From the NCBI GenBank assembly GCA_902774175.1, contig CACYHG010000038.1:1-48633 (forward strand): DNA of 48,633 nucleotides. Reading direction: 5' to 3'. This DNA is from an uncultured Bacteroidota bacterium. GTDB taxonomy: Bacteria; Bacteroidota; Bacteroidia; Bacteroidales; WCHB1-69. This document shows, piece after piece, positions 24,742 to 35,239 of this stretch; position 1 is the stretch's first letter, and every line of letters starts with the position of its first letter. The notes beneath the pieces are model-generated. The model had not been told where the DNA came from. It was given only the letters and a program-made list of their open reading frames with translations, and searched no databases. Made by a program: the position numbers and the translations under genes.

Positions 24742-27123
24742 CTATTTGAACTTCACGTTCCAGGAGAGGGAGGGCAGGATGGGGAACAGCGACATCTGGT
24801 AGGCCTGGCTCTGCAGCGCCATCTTGGTCATATCCTCGCCATCCATGGTGGTCTGAATGCTGATAAAGAACGGATTCTTACGGTTATAGAGATTGTAAAC
24901 CGAGAATTGCAGGCTGTGCTCGCAGTGCTCCGTCCGGCGGAACAGCCAGCTCAGCGAAAAATCCATCCGATGGTACGGATCCATCCTGTAGGCATTTGTC
25001 CCGCTGTATTCCACAACCAGATTGTAACCCACAAAATAGTAGCCTACAGGCACCGTCATCGTGTTGCCGGTGGCATAGACCCAAACGAGGGATGCCGTCA
25101 GCTGTGGCAGGATGTCGTAGGCCAGCATCAGCGAAACGTCATGGCGCCGGTCGTTCTTTGCGCAGAAGACCTTCCCGCTGTTCAGCTGCTCAAACTGCCT
25201 GTACGACCATGAAAGGGTATACCCCAACCAGCCTTTCCAGCGTCCGCTGTTCTTCTGGGCGAACCATTCCAGGCCGTAAGACCAGCCGTCGCCTTGCGTG
25301 TAAGGGTCCGAATAGCCGTATGCCGCCTCGTTGTAGGGGGAATATCCCGCCTTGTATTCGGTAAGATGGTGCATCTTCTTGTAATATGCCTCCATTGAGG
25401 CGGTAAGATCCTGTTTGGGAAAGTTCTGGAACCATCCGATCGCAACCTGGTCGCACGATTGGGGCATGGTGCTCTCCGTGGAGGGTATCCAGGCGTCGGT
25501 CGGCAGTGATATGCTTGAGAGGCTCACCTGCTGCACATACTGGTAGCAGTGGTTGTACGCCGCCTTGATGGACTTGTTTGAATCCACCGCATAGCGCAGC
25601 GAAATGCGCGGCTCAAGCCCCATATAGTCCTTTATGCGCTTTCCGGCAGGGGTGAAGATGGTGTCCACAACCTGGCCGATTTCATTCAGCACGTATTGGT
25701 TATACGGGCCGGTATGCTGGAAATAGGAAAAACGCAGTCCGGCCTGTGCCTTCCAGCGCCTGCCAAGAACCAGCTGCGCGGATGCGAATGCGGCGGCGTC
25801 GTGTGCGAACATCGCCTCGCGCTCCTGCAGCTCCATCCGGTAGTCCCCGGAATAGGCCTCGTAGTTGTTCGGCGTGAAATGGTGGAACGTGTATTCTGCA
25901 CCATAATGGAAATCATGTTTCCCGATGCGTTTGTCCACATCGCTCCTGAACTGATAGTCGCGTATGCCGGATACTGCTGTTATCTTGTATATCTCCATCT
26001 CCATGTCGGTGTAGAAATTGTAGTCTGTCACCGAAAAGAGGCTGGTCATGCTGCTGTTCGCGCTGAAAAAATGCCACCATTGGAGTGAAGCGGATGTGTT
26101 GTCCCATTGGAAAAACGAGCTGACTGCACCTCCGTTGGTCCGGAAGCCATATGCGTCGGAGCCGTTGTAGGCTGTAAGGAAGAGGTGGTTGTTTGGATTG
26201 ATTTTCCAGGTGATCTTCCCGTTAAGGTCGTAAAAATAGAATTTCATGCCCTTCATGGAGGAGGTCTCCTTCAGAAAGGGCTGGATCAGCGCATCCACGT
26301 AGGTGCGTCTTCCCGCCAGCAGAAAAGAGGCTTTCTCCTTTACAATCGGCCCTTCGACAAAGAGGTTGGAGAAGATAAGCCCGATGCCGATTTTTCCACG
26401 GTAATTTCTGTCGTTCCCGTTAGGGCTGCTCACTTTTAAGGCGGAGGAGAGACGTCCCCCATATTCGGCAGGAATGTCCCCCTTCATCATCTCCGCAGAC
26501 TGCACCGCATCGGCGTTGAATACGGAAAAGAATCCGAAAAGATGCCCCACGTTGTACAGTTTGGTGTAGTCCAGAAGAATCAGGTTCTGGTCGATGCCGC
26601 CGCCACGCACATGGAATCCGGAATTGCCTTCGCCGGAACTTTGGATTCCGGGCAGCAGCTGGATGCTCTTAAGCACATCGTTCTCCCCGAAAAAGGCGGG
26701 CATTTTCCGCACCTCCTCCATGTGGAGTTCCGTCCTTCCCATCTGGCTCTCCTCCACATGCTGGCGTATGCGCCTGTCGGTGACGGTGATGGTCTGACCT
26801 ATGAAATCCTTCGGGCATAGCAGAATGTTCAGCTGCTGGTTGCGCTGCTGCATCCGAATGGTTATGGTACGGGTCTGGTATCCGATGTATGACACACGCA
26901 CTGAAAATGTGCCTGTGTCCGTCTGCAGGGTGTAGCTCCCGTTGTCTGCCGTCGTGGTTCCTTGTGCTGTCTGCTCTATGTAGATATGGGCGCCTGAAAG
27001 GGGCTTTTCGCTGACCGAATCCCTAACCCAGCCGCTCAGCCTGCAGGCGTGCTGTCCGTATAGGGGCATGGCCGTGAGGCAGATCAGAACAAGAAGGGCG
27101 GGCAGGCAGCGGACATCTTTCAT
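24742..27123 (-). CDS. TonB-dependent receptor with carboxypeptidase-like N-domain
   Basis: 793 residues: a signal peptide (about 1-24), a carboxypeptidase-regulatory-like beta-sandwich (about 27-105: GWVRDSVSEKPLSGAHIYIEQ), a plug domain (about 120-235: PAFFGENDVLKSIQLLPGI, FHVRGGGIDQNLILLD, DIPAEYGGRLSSALK) and a 22-strand-type barrel. It is an active outer-membrane importer energised by TonB. It lacks the SusC length and has no SusD partner. It begins 12 bases after the C10 protease gene. That suggests, without proof, import of peptides or a cofactor such as heme or cobalamin. Confidence 0.92.
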   Translation of the reverse strand: MKDVRCLPALLVLICLTAMPLYGQHACRLSGWVRDSVSEKPLSGAHIYIEQTAQGTTTADNGSYTLQTDTGTFSVRVSYIGYQTRTITIRMQQRNQQLNILLCPKDFIGQTITVTDRRIRQHVEESQMGRTELHMEEVRKMPAFFGENDVLKSIQLLPGIQSSGEGNSGFHVRGGGIDQNLILLDYTKLYNVGHLFGFFSVFNADAVQSAEMMKGDIPAEYGGRLSSALKVSSPNGNDRNYRGKIGIGLIFSNLFVEGPIVKEKASFLLAGRRTYVDALIQPFLKETSSMKGMKFYFYDLNGKITWKINPNNHLFLTAYNGSDAYGFRTNGGAVSSFFQWDNTSASLQWWHFFSANSSMTSLFSVTDYNFYTDMEMEIYKITAVSGIRDYQFRSDVDKRIGKHDFHYGAEYTFHHFTPNNYEAYSGDYRMELQEREAMFAHDAAAFASAQLVLGRRWKAQAGLRFSYFQHTGPYNQYVLNEIGQVVDTIFTPAGKRIKDYMGLEPRISLRYAVDSNKSIKAAYNHCYQYVQQVSLSSISLPTDAWIPSTESTMPQSCDQVAIGWFQNFPKQDLTASMEAYYKKMHHLTEYKAGYSPYNEAAYGYSDPYTQGDGWSYGLEWFAQKNSGRWKGWLGYTLSWSYRQFEQLNSGKVFCAKNDRRHDVSLMLAYDILPQLTASLVWVYATGNTMTVPVGYYFVGYNLVVEYSGTNAYRMDPYHRMDFSLSWLFRRTEHCEHSLQFSVYNLYNRKNPFFISIQTTMDGEDMTKMALQSQAYQMSLFPILPSLSWNVKFK

Positions 27124-27135
27124 TATTCGGTACTG

Positions 27136-29688
27136 TTACAGTTTGATTACCTTATGGGTTGTAACGGATGTCCCGCAGATTGTGCGCACAAAATAGATTC
27201 CCTCGCTGAAACCGCTAAGGTCGATGGTGTGTTCGCCCTCACCGGCGGTCTCTGTGAAAAGAAGCCTTCCGACCGCATCCGTCACCTTTATGGTGGTGGT
27301 TCCGCCATTCAGTTTGAGTGTGACAATTCCTGTGGTGGGGTTGGGGTAGGGCTTGCCGTTGCCGGTGGTTGCTTCCGCAATGCCGACCCCCTGCTTGATG
27401 CTGAAGGGTAATGCATTGATGTAGTTTCCGCTCAGCACGACGTCCCATGCGTTTGTCTTGTTGTTGTACATGCATGCCTTGGCGACATAGCTGCCACCGG
27501 CCACAAGCTCAGGCATTCCGTTGGTTGAGAATCTGACGTTGTTGAAATATTTGTGGATGCCCAGTGAGATGTTCTCATAGGTCTGGACAAAACCGACCAG
27601 ATTGTCCTGCGTGTCGAAAATGCCCATTGCCAGCTTGCCGTTGGAGTAGGCGTCCTCACCCTGGTTGAGGATGGAGACCGTGATGTTGAAGGCCGAGTTG
27701 TAGGGAACGGGATCGGCGCTTATTTTCAGCGGGCTGTATAGCTTCATGATATATCCGCTGCCGTCGGAGATGCGGAACACGAGCCTGTTGGTGTAGTTGC
27801 CGTCACCGATCAGGTGCCATGTCTCATCCTCATCGGTCGTGTAGACAAGGCTTGCAATGTAGGTGCCTGCCGGCAGCCCGTGGTCGGCGTTGAAGTTGCA
27901 TTTGAAGTTGGGGACATACTTGCCAGCCTGCAGCGGCTCCCCGATTTTTGTCTGTCCGTAAACACCCATCTGGGTGCCGTCCTCGTTATAAATGTTGACT
28001 GCTATGGTCCCGTTGAAGTCCTTTACATCATAGTTGCCGATAGAGCTGTAAATGTAGAAGGCGTTCCCGACAGGAACCGGCTCGCTGCTTGCATTCAGCG
28101 CGCTGTAAAGCCGGAGGTCGTATTCCATGCTGGCTCCGGTACCTACAAAGAAGGTGAGCTTGTTGGTGTAGTTGCCGCCGTTAATCTCCTTCCAGCCTTC
28201 ACCTTTCTTGTAGAAGGCCTTGGCGTAGTAGATGCCGTCGCTCAGGGCGGACATGCCGGTGGTGGAGAACACTATGGAATCATAATAGCCGTTTTCGAGC
28301 GTGCGGTTGTTTTTGGTGTCCATGTAGCCGACAAAGCTGCCGTCACTCTTGTATACGCCCATGGCGTAGGCTCCGGCATAGCTGCTGTCTCCGAAGTTGG
28401 CAATCAGTGCAGTGATGCTGAATGGCGAATTCAGCGGAACGGTGTCGCGGCTGATGGTGAGCTGCTTGTAGAGGCGCAGGTCGTAGTGCTCGGTCTCCTT
28501 TGTGCCCGGACGGACAAAAAGCGCCTGCTGGTTTGTGTTGAAGCCTCCGGCTCCGCCGCCTGTGCCAAGTGCGGAGGGGTTCAGCGCCGAAATGCCGAAA
28601 TAGCCGTCGGAGGTGCCGCCCCATCCCCAGTTGATGTGGAATTTGCCGTTTGCATCGTAACCGTCACATACGAAGGCGTGTCCTCCTGCATTGCCGGTTC
28701 CGGCGTAAAGGATTGGCCGTCCGGCATCCAACTCGCTTTTCAGCAGGTTTGTCCATGAAGTAAGGTTGTTGTAGTCTGAACGGTAATATCCGAGCACGGT
28801 GTCGCAGTCGAAATAGTTTTTGAGTGCGGTGCGTGCGTCGTAGAAGCCGTAGTACTGCACGTAGCGGTCCGGCATGTAGACGACCGCGCCGCTTCCGTTG
28901 GTGTCATATTCCATGTCAACGCTCACTCCGCAGTGGTACATCAGCGTGGCTACAGCCATGCGCGACACAGTGTCGCTGCCGCTGGGATAGGTGTTGTTCA
29001 TGTGCGTCCAGTCGTAGGTTGTGCTGCCGAAATTGGCGGAGAGGTTGCCGTATTTGTCATGCTTGAAGCTGTGTGAACCGACACCTTTCTGGGGATAGTT
29101 CCAGAATTTAAGCACCTGTGCCATGGCCGTTGCCACGCAGCCGGAGGGGCAGCGGTGCTTGGCCTTGCTGTCGTAGGGGCAGAGGTTGTTGTAGGGCCAT
29201 CCCTGGTTCCACTTTGTCTTCACCAACGGCGCGACGGCCGTTGTCCCCATTGTGACGAATGTGTTCCCGTCACGATAGGCCTCCCAAAGCTCATCGGCTG
29301 CGGAGGTTTCTGTCTCGGAAATGTATTGTGCAATTTCCTCCCGGTACATCTGCAGCCACCAGCGCAGGTTGTCCGGCATGCCGGTGGTGTCGAAGCTGTT
29401 TGTGGTGGAATATCCCAAAATCGGGCTGATGCGGTAGTCGCCCGCCACCATCACAAAGCCCTGGACGCCGTCATTGAAGATGTAGTAGGAGACGGGCTGT
29501 TCCGCCGACTTTTGCATTCCTTCGGCCTGTTGCACAACGTAGAGTTCCAGTTGCGGGGCCGCTTTCTGCCGGTTTTGTCCTGCATAGAAGTTTTCAGCAA
29601 CTTTAAGTGCTGTCGCGACATCCACTTTTTGCGCGGAAGCGGAAACTGCCATAAGGCAGGTGATTATCAAAATGAAGATTCTTTTCAT
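27136..29688 (-). CDS. C10 (streptopain-like) cysteine protease with T9SS type A tail
   Basis: 850 residues. Signal peptide 1-20, then a Spi-type propeptide (about 22-130; VAENFYAGQNR, GFVMVAGDYRISPILGYS). The C10 catalytic domain spans about 150-375, with nucleophile Cys184 in SGCVATAMAQ and His337 in GNAGGHAFVCDGYD, followed by HINWGWGGTSDGYFGIS. Three similar beta-rich repeats follow (about 395-770). The sorting domain ends the protein (PYPNPTTGIVTLKLN, VTDAVGRLLF, IDLSGFSEGIYFVR). It is secreted through T9SS and related to streptopain, interpain and periodontain. It begins 8 bases after pepP. Confidence 0.94.
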   Translation of the reverse strand: MKRIFILIITCLMAVSASAQKVDVATALKVAENFYAGQNRQKAAPQLELYVVQQAEGMQKSAEQPVSYYIFNDGVQGFVMVAGDYRISPILGYSTTNSFDTTGMPDNLRWWLQMYREEIAQYISETETSAADELWEAYRDGNTFVTMGTTAVAPLVKTKWNQGWPYNNLCPYDSKAKHRCPSGCVATAMAQVLKFWNYPQKGVGSHSFKHDKYGNLSANFGSTTYDWTHMNNTYPSGSDTVSRMAVATLMYHCGVSVDMEYDTNGSGAVVYMPDRYVQYYGFYDARTALKNYFDCDTVLGYYRSDYNNLTSWTNLLKSELDAGRPILYAGTGNAGGHAFVCDGYDANGKFHINWGWGGTSDGYFGISALNPSALGTGGGAGGFNTNQQALFVRPGTKETEHYDLRLYKQLTISRDTVPLNSPFSITALIANFGDSSYAGAYAMGVYKSDGSFVGYMDTKNNRTLENGYYDSIVFSTTGMSALSDGIYYAKAFYKKGEGWKEINGGNYTNKLTFFVGTGASMEYDLRLYSALNASSEPVPVGNAFYIYSSIGNYDVKDFNGTIAVNIYNEDGTQMGVYGQTKIGEPLQAGKYVPNFKCNFNADHGLPAGTYIASLVYTTDEDETWHLIGDGNYTNRLVFRISDGSGYIMKLYSPLKISADPVPYNSAFNITVSILNQGEDAYSNGKLAMGIFDTQDNLVGFVQTYENISLGIHKYFNNVRFSTNGMPELVAGGSYVAKACMYNNKTNAWDVVLSGNYINALPFSIKQGVGIAEATTGNGKPYPNPTTGIVTLKLNGGTTTIKVTDAVGRLLFTETAGEGEHTIDLSGFSEGIYFVRTICGTSVTTHKVIKL

Positions 29689-29696
29689 GTGTGTGA

Positions 29697-30989
29697 TTAT
29701 TTGCTGTTTATATTTTTTTCTATTTCATCCGTACCGGAGGGTATCTCCGCGCCGAGGTCAATGGGGGAGTCCGCCACCAGCATGTCGGTCTCAATCCGGA
29801 CACCGATGCCCTCGTCGGCAATGTAGATTCCCGGTTCGCATGTGACAATCATGCCCGGTTCAAACACTACCTCGCGGTTGCCAACATCATGGGTGTCAAG
29901 ACCGAGGAAATGGCCGATGTTGTGCATGTAGTATTTCCGGATGAGCGGCAGCGCGTCGCCGTTGTTGTCGGCCACATCCTCCGCTGTGAAGAGTCCGAGC
30001 CCTATGAGCTCCTTTTCCATAAGCTTGTGGACAATCCGGTTCAGCTTGTTGATGGTCATGCCGGGGAGATAATGCCTTTTCGCCTCCGTGTAGATGCGGT
30101 GGCATGCCTCATATACCTGGCGCTGCCTCGGCGTGAAGTGGCCGTTCACCGGGATTGTACGGCTTATGTCGCTATGGTAGTTGGCGTAGCGGCAGCCGAA
30201 ATCCAGCAGTAGCAGGTCGCCATCCTTGCATATCTTGTCATTTTTAATATAATGTAGGACGCATGTGTCCTTGCCGGAGGCGGCAATGGGGGAGAAGGCG
30301 TGTCCCGATGCGCCGCTACGGATGAACTCGTAGGTGATTTCAGCCTCAGCCTCATATTCCACCATGCCCGGACGGATGCTGTGCAGCACACGGTCGAAAG
30401 CCCTTGCGGTGATGCCGACCGCTTTACGGATCAGGTCAATCTCCACAGGTTCCTTGCGAAGACGCAGTTCGCGCATGACTGGAGCCAGCCGTCCCAACTG
30501 GTGAAGCGGGAACTGCTGCCGGATTTTCCTGCAGAAACGCTGTGTCTGCTTCTCCACTTCAAAGGAGCATTTCCAGTCCTCGTCCAGTCCCATGTATAGA
30601 GTTCCGGCCTCAGCCATCACCTCCTTCAGGGCGGGTTCGAAATCATCCCTCCAGCGCACGTTCCGTATGCCGGAGACGTGGGCGGCATGCTCCGTGGTGT
30701 ACTTGTACCCGTTCCAGATTTCAATGGTCGGGTTGGTGCGCACGATGAAGAGCTGTTCGCGGCATTCGGGATTGGAATGGTTGGGGCAGAGCAGCAATAG
30801 AGTCTGCTCCTGGTCGATGCCGGTCAGGTGGAAGAGGTCGGGGTTTTGGTGGAATGGATGGGTCTCGTCGCCGGAGTCGGGCATCTCGTCGTTGGAGACC
30901 ACCAGCACTGCGGCGTTGTCGGGAAGGAGCGAAACCAGCTTCTGGCGGTTCCGGACAAAAAAGCCGGGGTCTATTTCCGGGTACCTCAT
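29697..30989 (-). CDS. pepP: Xaa-Pro aminopeptidase (aminopeptidase P)
   Basis: 430 residues from ATG 30989, which overlaps the rnfB stop as ATGA. The N-terminal AMP_N domain (about 5-130) is followed by a pita-bread M24 metallopeptidase domain. Metal ligands are visible: [25 protein letters not shown] (two Asp), [14 protein letters not shown] (His), VTCEPGIYI (Glu) and GVRIETD (Glu). It removes N-terminal residues preceding proline. No signal peptide is present, so it should be cytoplasmic, where it would trim imported peptides. Confidence 0.94.
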   Translation of the reverse strand: MRYPEIDPGFFVRNRQKLVSLLPDNAAVLVVSNDEMPDSGDETHPFHQNPDLFHLTGIDQEQTLLLLCPNHSNPECREQLFIVRTNPTIEIWNGYKYTTEHAAHVSGIRNVRWRDDFEPALKEVMAEAGTLYMGLDEDWKCSFEVEKQTQRFCRKIRQQFPLHQLGRLAPVMRELRLRKEPVEIDLIRKAVGITARAFDRVLHSIRPGMVEYEAEAEITYEFIRSGASGHAFSPIAASGKDTCVLHYIKNDKICKDGDLLLLDFGCRYANYHSDISRTIPVNGHFTPRQRQVYEACHRIYTEAKRHYLPGMTINKLNRIVHKLMEKELIGLGLFTAEDVADNNGDALPLIRKYYMHNIGHFLGLDTHDVGNREVVFEPGMIVTCEPGIYIADEGIGVRIETDMLVADSPIDLGAEIPSGTDEIEKNINSK

Positions 30990-31804
30990 GCCTCCGCTTT
31001 TTGGATTGGCATCAGGCTGTGGATGGCTCCGGTCGGGCAGTTGGCCAGACAGGTGCCGCAGCCGTTGCACAGCGCGTCGTTGATATGGGCGAGGTTGTTC
31101 TCCACCGTGATGGCTGCCTGCGGGCAGTTCTTCTCGCATTTCTTGCAGCCGATGCAGGCGGCGGAGCAGTTCTTTTTGGCTTCACCGCCCTTTTCCTGGT
31201 TGCGGCAGGCCACAAAGATGATGTTTTCGTTCAGTAGCGTGCGGATTTCAATGATCTGCCTCGGGCATGCCTTAACGCAGGAGCCGCAGGCGACGCAGCG
31301 TTCAGGATTGATGCGGGGCAGTCCGCTCTCCGGATCGATGGCGATGCCGCCGAAGCCGCAGGCGCGGACACAGTCGCCCATGCCGAGGCATCCGAAGGCG
31401 CAGCCGCTTTCACCGGCGCCCAACATGTTGGCGTAGGCGCAGGTCTGTGCGGAGTCGTAGTGGTATTTTGCCGGTGCGTTGCCGCAGCTCCCGTTGCAGC
31501 GCACAACCGCCTTTTTCGGAGCGGAGGCCTCCGCCTTCTCGCCCATGATTTCCGCAACCTTGGCTGCAACTTCGCTGCCTCCGGCGGTGCAGGTTATACC
31601 CTTTGAGGTGCCGGTCCTGACAATTGCTTCGGCCAGGGCGTGGCAGCCCGCGTAGCCGCATCCGCCGCAGTTGGCGCCGGGCAGGGCCTCTGTTATGGTT
31701 TCGATTCTCGGATCCTCCTCAACCTTGAACTTCTGTGAGACGAAATAGAGGATGACGGCGGCAAGTATGCCGATGATGCTCAGGATAAGTATGGCGTATA
31801 ACAT
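30986..31804 (-). CDS. rnfB: Rnf complex electron-transport protein RnfB
   Basis: 272 residues. An N-terminal membrane helix (about 2-23) is followed by the Fe4S4 domain with CX2CX4C (Cys46, 49, 54) and Cys72, typical of RnfB. At least three ferredoxin CX2CX2CX3C motifs follow: [24 protein letters not shown] and [12 protein letters not shown]. In the Rnf complex RnfB passes ferredoxin electrons toward RnfC and NAD, driving Na+ or H+ pumping. The neighbours are mutA and pepP, not rnfC, so any remaining rnf genes lie elsewhere. It starts 5 bases after mutA. Confidence 0.9.
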   Translation of the reverse strand: MLYAILILSIIGILAAVILYFVSQKFKVEEDPRIETITEALPGANCGGCGYAGCHALAEAIVRTGTSKGITCTAGGSEVAAKVAEIMGEKAEASAPKKAVVRCNGSCGNAPAKYHYDSAQTCAYANMLGAGESGCAFGCLGMGDCVRACGFGGIAIDPESGLPRINPERCVACGSCVKACPRQIIEIRTLLNENIIFVACRNQEKGGEAKKNCSAACIGCKKCEKNCPQAAITVENNLAHINDALCNGCGTCLANCPTGAIHSLMPIQKAEA

Positions 31805-31809
31805 GTCGT

Positions 31810-33666
31810 TTATTTTAAAATCTTTTTGTTGTAATCGGTCAGGCTTTCAAGGATGTTGGTGCGCACGTGGATGAAGTCCTCCGCACCGGCAGCCTTCAGT
31901 TCCTCCATGCTCTCCGGATTGCCTGCGATGATGCAGATGCTTTGCGGGCACTGCTTCTTGACTTCGGCGATAATCTCAGGCGCGTAGGTGGGATATTCAT
32001 CGTCGGAGCTGCAGATGGCCACGATGGCGGCCTTGCTTCCGACCGCATCGGCTATGCCTTCAGCGGCGGTGGCGTAACCGGCCGTCTCCACAATCTGGTA
32101 TCCGGCGCAGCCGAAGAAGTTGGTGACGAATCCGGCGCGTGCCTGCCGCATGGCGAGGTTCCCTATCTTGAAGAGGAACACTTTCGGTTTGCCGCCGTGC
32201 TTGGCAGCCCACTGCTCGGTCTCAAGGCGCAGACGTTCGAACGGGATGGCTCCGCGGTAGGGCTGGAGTCCCGGGTACTGCGGACGCTCCATTGAAACGA
32301 TCTTTTCGGAGACGCTCTCCGTAAGGTTGGGGTACTGGTTGGTGCCGAGAATGGTGCGCCTGCGGGTCGCTATCTGCAGGTTGCGCTTGTTGCAGGATTC
32401 CTCAACCGCAGCCTTGATTTCGCCTTTCAGCCCCATCTCAATGATTCCGCCGGCCTTTTCAGTCTCGCGGAAAAGGTTCCAGGCCTGCTCAAGCATGGCG
32501 TTGGTGAGGTTTTCAAGATAGTAGGAGCCTGCGGCGGGGTCCACCACGCGGTCGAAGTGTGACTCCTCCTTCAGGATAATCTGTGCGTTGCGTGCGATGT
32601 GGCGGGAGAATTCGTCGGAATCCTTATAAGCCTCGTCAAAGGGATGGAGCAGGATGGCCTCCGCACCACCTATGGCGGCGCTCATGCCCTCCGTGGTGTT
32701 CCGCAGGATGTTGATGTGCGCGTCGAAGAGGGTCTTGTCCCAAGATGAGGCGATGCTCAGCTGCCGCAGCCTGGCGCTTTCGCCGTTGTCGGCGCCGTAT
32801 TGTGCGGTGAGGGTGGCCCAGAGCAGGCGGAGCGCACGCAGCTTGGCAATCTCCATGAAATAGTCCGATCCGATGGAGAAGGTGAAGTGAAGGTGCGTGG
32901 CCGCGTCGCGGATATCCATGCCGTGGTCTGTCGCGTATGCGAGATATTCGTTGGCGATGTTCAGGCTGTAGGCCATCTCCTGTATTTTGGAGGCGCCGCA
33001 GTTGCCGAACAGGTGCCCCATGACGCTTATCGGGCAGAAGTGCGGGGCCAGCGGTATCAGACGCCGCATGGCATCGATGGCCTCATCCATGTCCTTTTCA
33101 CGATTGTGGTAGAATTTCCCTTGCAGAAGCATATCCATAACAGGGTCGAAGAAGAGTGCGCCCTGCAGCATGATTGCCTCCTGCGGATGTCCGGCAGCCC
33201 AGTCGGCCAACAGGGCGGAGAATTTTACGGGGCATTCCGGCTTTTTGAAATAGAGGACGGTATCCTTAAGGTTAATGCCTTCCAGCAGCTGCTCCAGCGT
33301 ATGCATATCGGCAACTTTGCTGACGTTGAACACGATGGCGTCGGCACCTTTTGAGAGGCTGGTGCGGGCCGAATGGTTGGCTTCGGCCGGGTCGCATTCA
33401 GGAATCTCCTCCACGATGCGCCAGCGGTTGTTTTCGGCCGATGCGCCGCGGACGTATGGGAACTGCCCCGGTTGCGAGGCAAGGTATTCCAATCCCTCCA
33501 GATCCTCCGACCGGTAGTATGGTTTGACGGAAAAACCCTCATCGGTCTTCCATACCAGTTTCTTGTTGTAGTCGGCGCCTTTCAGGTCCTTTTCAATGGC
33601 CGCCTCCCATTCAGGGGTGCTGATTTCCGGAAACTCCGAAAACAATTTCTCGCTTTTTTCGCTCAT
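31810..33666 (-). CDS. mutA: Methylmalonyl-CoA mutase small subunit
   Basis: 618 residues. It begins [41 protein letters not shown], split here by the usual conserved residues of the TIM-barrel mutase. Further motifs are [20 protein letters not shown] and [10 protein letters not shown]. The C-terminal cobalamin-like domain lacks the DxHxxG B12 motif (it reads [18 protein letters not shown]), as expected of the non-catalytic small subunit. It acts with MutB in succinyl-CoA/methylmalonyl-CoA interconversion on the propionate route. No mutB is adjacent: rnfB follows after 5 bases. Confidence 0.94.
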   Translation of the reverse strand: MSEKSEKLFSEFPEISTPEWEAAIEKDLKGADYNKKLVWKTDEGFSVKPYYRSEDLEGLEYLASQPGQFPYVRGASAENNRWRIVEEIPECDPAEANHSARTSLSKGADAIVFNVSKVADMHTLEQLLEGINLKDTVLYFKKPECPVKFSALLADWAAGHPQEAIMLQGALFFDPVMDMLLQGKFYHNREKDMDEAIDAMRRLIPLAPHFCPISVMGHLFGNCGASKIQEMAYSLNIANEYLAYATDHGMDIRDAATHLHFTFSIGSDYFMEIAKLRALRLLWATLTAQYGADNGESARLRQLSIASSWDKTLFDAHINILRNTTEGMSAAIGGAEAILLHPFDEAYKDSDEFSRHIARNAQIILKEESHFDRVVDPAAGSYYLENLTNAMLEQAWNLFRETEKAGGIIEMGLKGEIKAAVEESCNKRNLQIATRRRTILGTNQYPNLTESVSEKIVSMERPQYPGLQPYRGAIPFERLRLETEQWAAKHGGKPKVFLFKIGNLAMRQARAGFVTNFFGCAGYQIVETAGYATAAEGIADAVGSKAAIVAICSSDDEYPTYAPEIIAEVKKQCPQSICIIAGNPESMEELKAAGAEDFIHVRTNILESLTDYNKKILK

Positions 33667-33730
33667 GGTTATCTCTATTTATTTAATGTAAAGATAGTTA
33701 CAAATCAGATAAATTAATATGTACAAAATG

Positions 33731-33738
33731 CAAATTTA
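33731..33738 (-). promoter_or_regulatory. -7 box for the mutA operon
   Basis: Minus strand TAAATTTG followed by CA, about 65 bases before the mutA ATG, giving a leader of roughly 58 bases. The box is the only good candidate in the 136-base gap upstream of mutA. Confidence 0.45.
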
Positions 33739-33802
33739 CTTGAAAAAGTGATACGGATTTTCATGGGGTGAAAAAAAATCGTGCAAAGCGCGGAATGGGA
33801 GT

Positions 33803-35227
33803 TTACTCCGCATATTCTATCTCCCGCCTGACGGCGCCGGTCTGTCTGCCGTCGCGCCAGGTTTCGCGGCGAATCCAGTTGTGGTGCGAATCGTAGGTGT
33901 AGCGGATGGAGATGACCTCCTTTTTTCCGGTCTTGTCCGTGAGTGCGATTCCAGACACTTGTCCCTCTTCATCGTAGGAAAAGAGGATTTGCCGATAGTT
34001 GCCGTTCCACAGTATGCTGCCGTCTGGAAGTTGGTAATCCCTGTAAGGGAAGCTAATAGCTATTCCTACAGTCTTTATTTCCATGACCCTTCCTGCGCTG
34101 TCATAACGTACTGCCATTGTTGAGGCATTTTGCAGGGTGTATCCTGTCAGCCTGCCTGCGGTGTCAAAAACATATTCTCCCGTGGTGTTGTAAAGGTAAT
34201 TATACTCTGGTTTCCATGTGCGAGTGGCATGTTCTTTTTCCTCACACTCCGCCAACCGTTTGCTGAAGAATGGAGCAAGGCTGGAATCCGGTTTGTTGTA
34301 CAGCTGACGGTATTCCGACTTGTCTACGCCTGCCGCATTCCTGCACCAGATGATGCGGAGTTTCATCGTGCCATCCGGCTGCGGCTCCTTATGAAGCAGA
34401 CGCATCTCCCTGATGGAGTCGCCCGGTTTATCAACCGCCATGGCCACGCAGCCTGTGGAATCATACAACCATGCGCATACTTTTGTGTTAAGATATTCTT
34501 TATTGCTCATATATACCAACCGCCCCAAGCTGTCATAGGCAAAACGGAAGCGTTTGTTGTATTCGTGTTCACGTAATGCGGATATGGGATTTCCGCCCGC
34601 ATCATATTTCACCCGAACATCATCCTTAGTTATGTAATATGGAGGTCAGCCAAAACTGTTTTTTTTCCTGTGTTTTATTTCCGCCGTATCATAGGCGGCT
34701 TCATAAACATGCATATATGAACGTAGCCGTCCATTACGGTAGTGCAGCGTCTTTTCACCATACGACACATCTTTCAGCAGCTCAGGTTTCAGTTTTGTTG
34801 AATAATTGTTATACCCGAGAATATGCAGATAATAGAATCTGCCGATTGGATTTGGTTTTTTACGGCGGTAATAGTAATTGTACAGAACATATTTTTCTGA
34901 AATACATTGCAATCCTCCTGTCGAATCATAAACAAACTTTGTTGTCCTGCTATGGATGGAATCGCTGGCATGTACTTTCTGCATGTGACTGAAAGCGTAC
35001 AAATTTAACAGATATGGTATCTCATACGTGGTGGTCACACTGCGCACCGGCCCATGAAACATGGAGGGCTCGTCCACATTGGGGAAAAATTCATCCAAAT
35101 AAACGCTCGGACTGGGTTGGGTCAGCGTGGAAAGTTCCGGTACCAGCTGTTTCGGGTCTGTCAGCCGCTGGGCGTTCGCCGCCGTCAGCGGCAGGAACAG
35201 CAATAAAAGAAATGCGTATCTGTTCAT
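33803..35227 (-). pseudogene. YD-repeat-like secreted protein split by an in-frame TGA
   Basis: Two pieces in the same frame, 34646-35227 and the rest down to 33803, separated only by TGA at 34646-34648. The eleven codons after that stop are all sense (PPYYITKDDVR), so removing one stop would give a protein of about 474 residues. A signal peptide covers residues 1-19 (FLLLLFLPLTAANAQ). The second half has YD-repeat-like motifs: YDSLGRLVYM, FDTAGRLTGYTL, YDSAGRVMEIK and YDEEGQVSG. The downstream half alone would need a GTG start and has no signal peptide. The gene follows the 35240-35848 gene by 12 bases. It may be decayed, or the stop may be a sequence error. Confidence 0.75.
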
Positions 35228-35239
35228 GAGCTGAGAATT

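Noticed and set aside
33770..33795. Terminator after the YD-repeat gene
   Set aside because: A minus-strand CGCGC/GCACG hairpin with an internal mismatch precedes a T-run. It is suggestive but too weak to list.
34646..34648. Selenocysteine or tryptophan readthrough at TGA
   Set aside because: No selenocysteine-insertion-like stem was noticed, the context is not a known selenoprotein, and TGA acts as a normal stop for many genes here.
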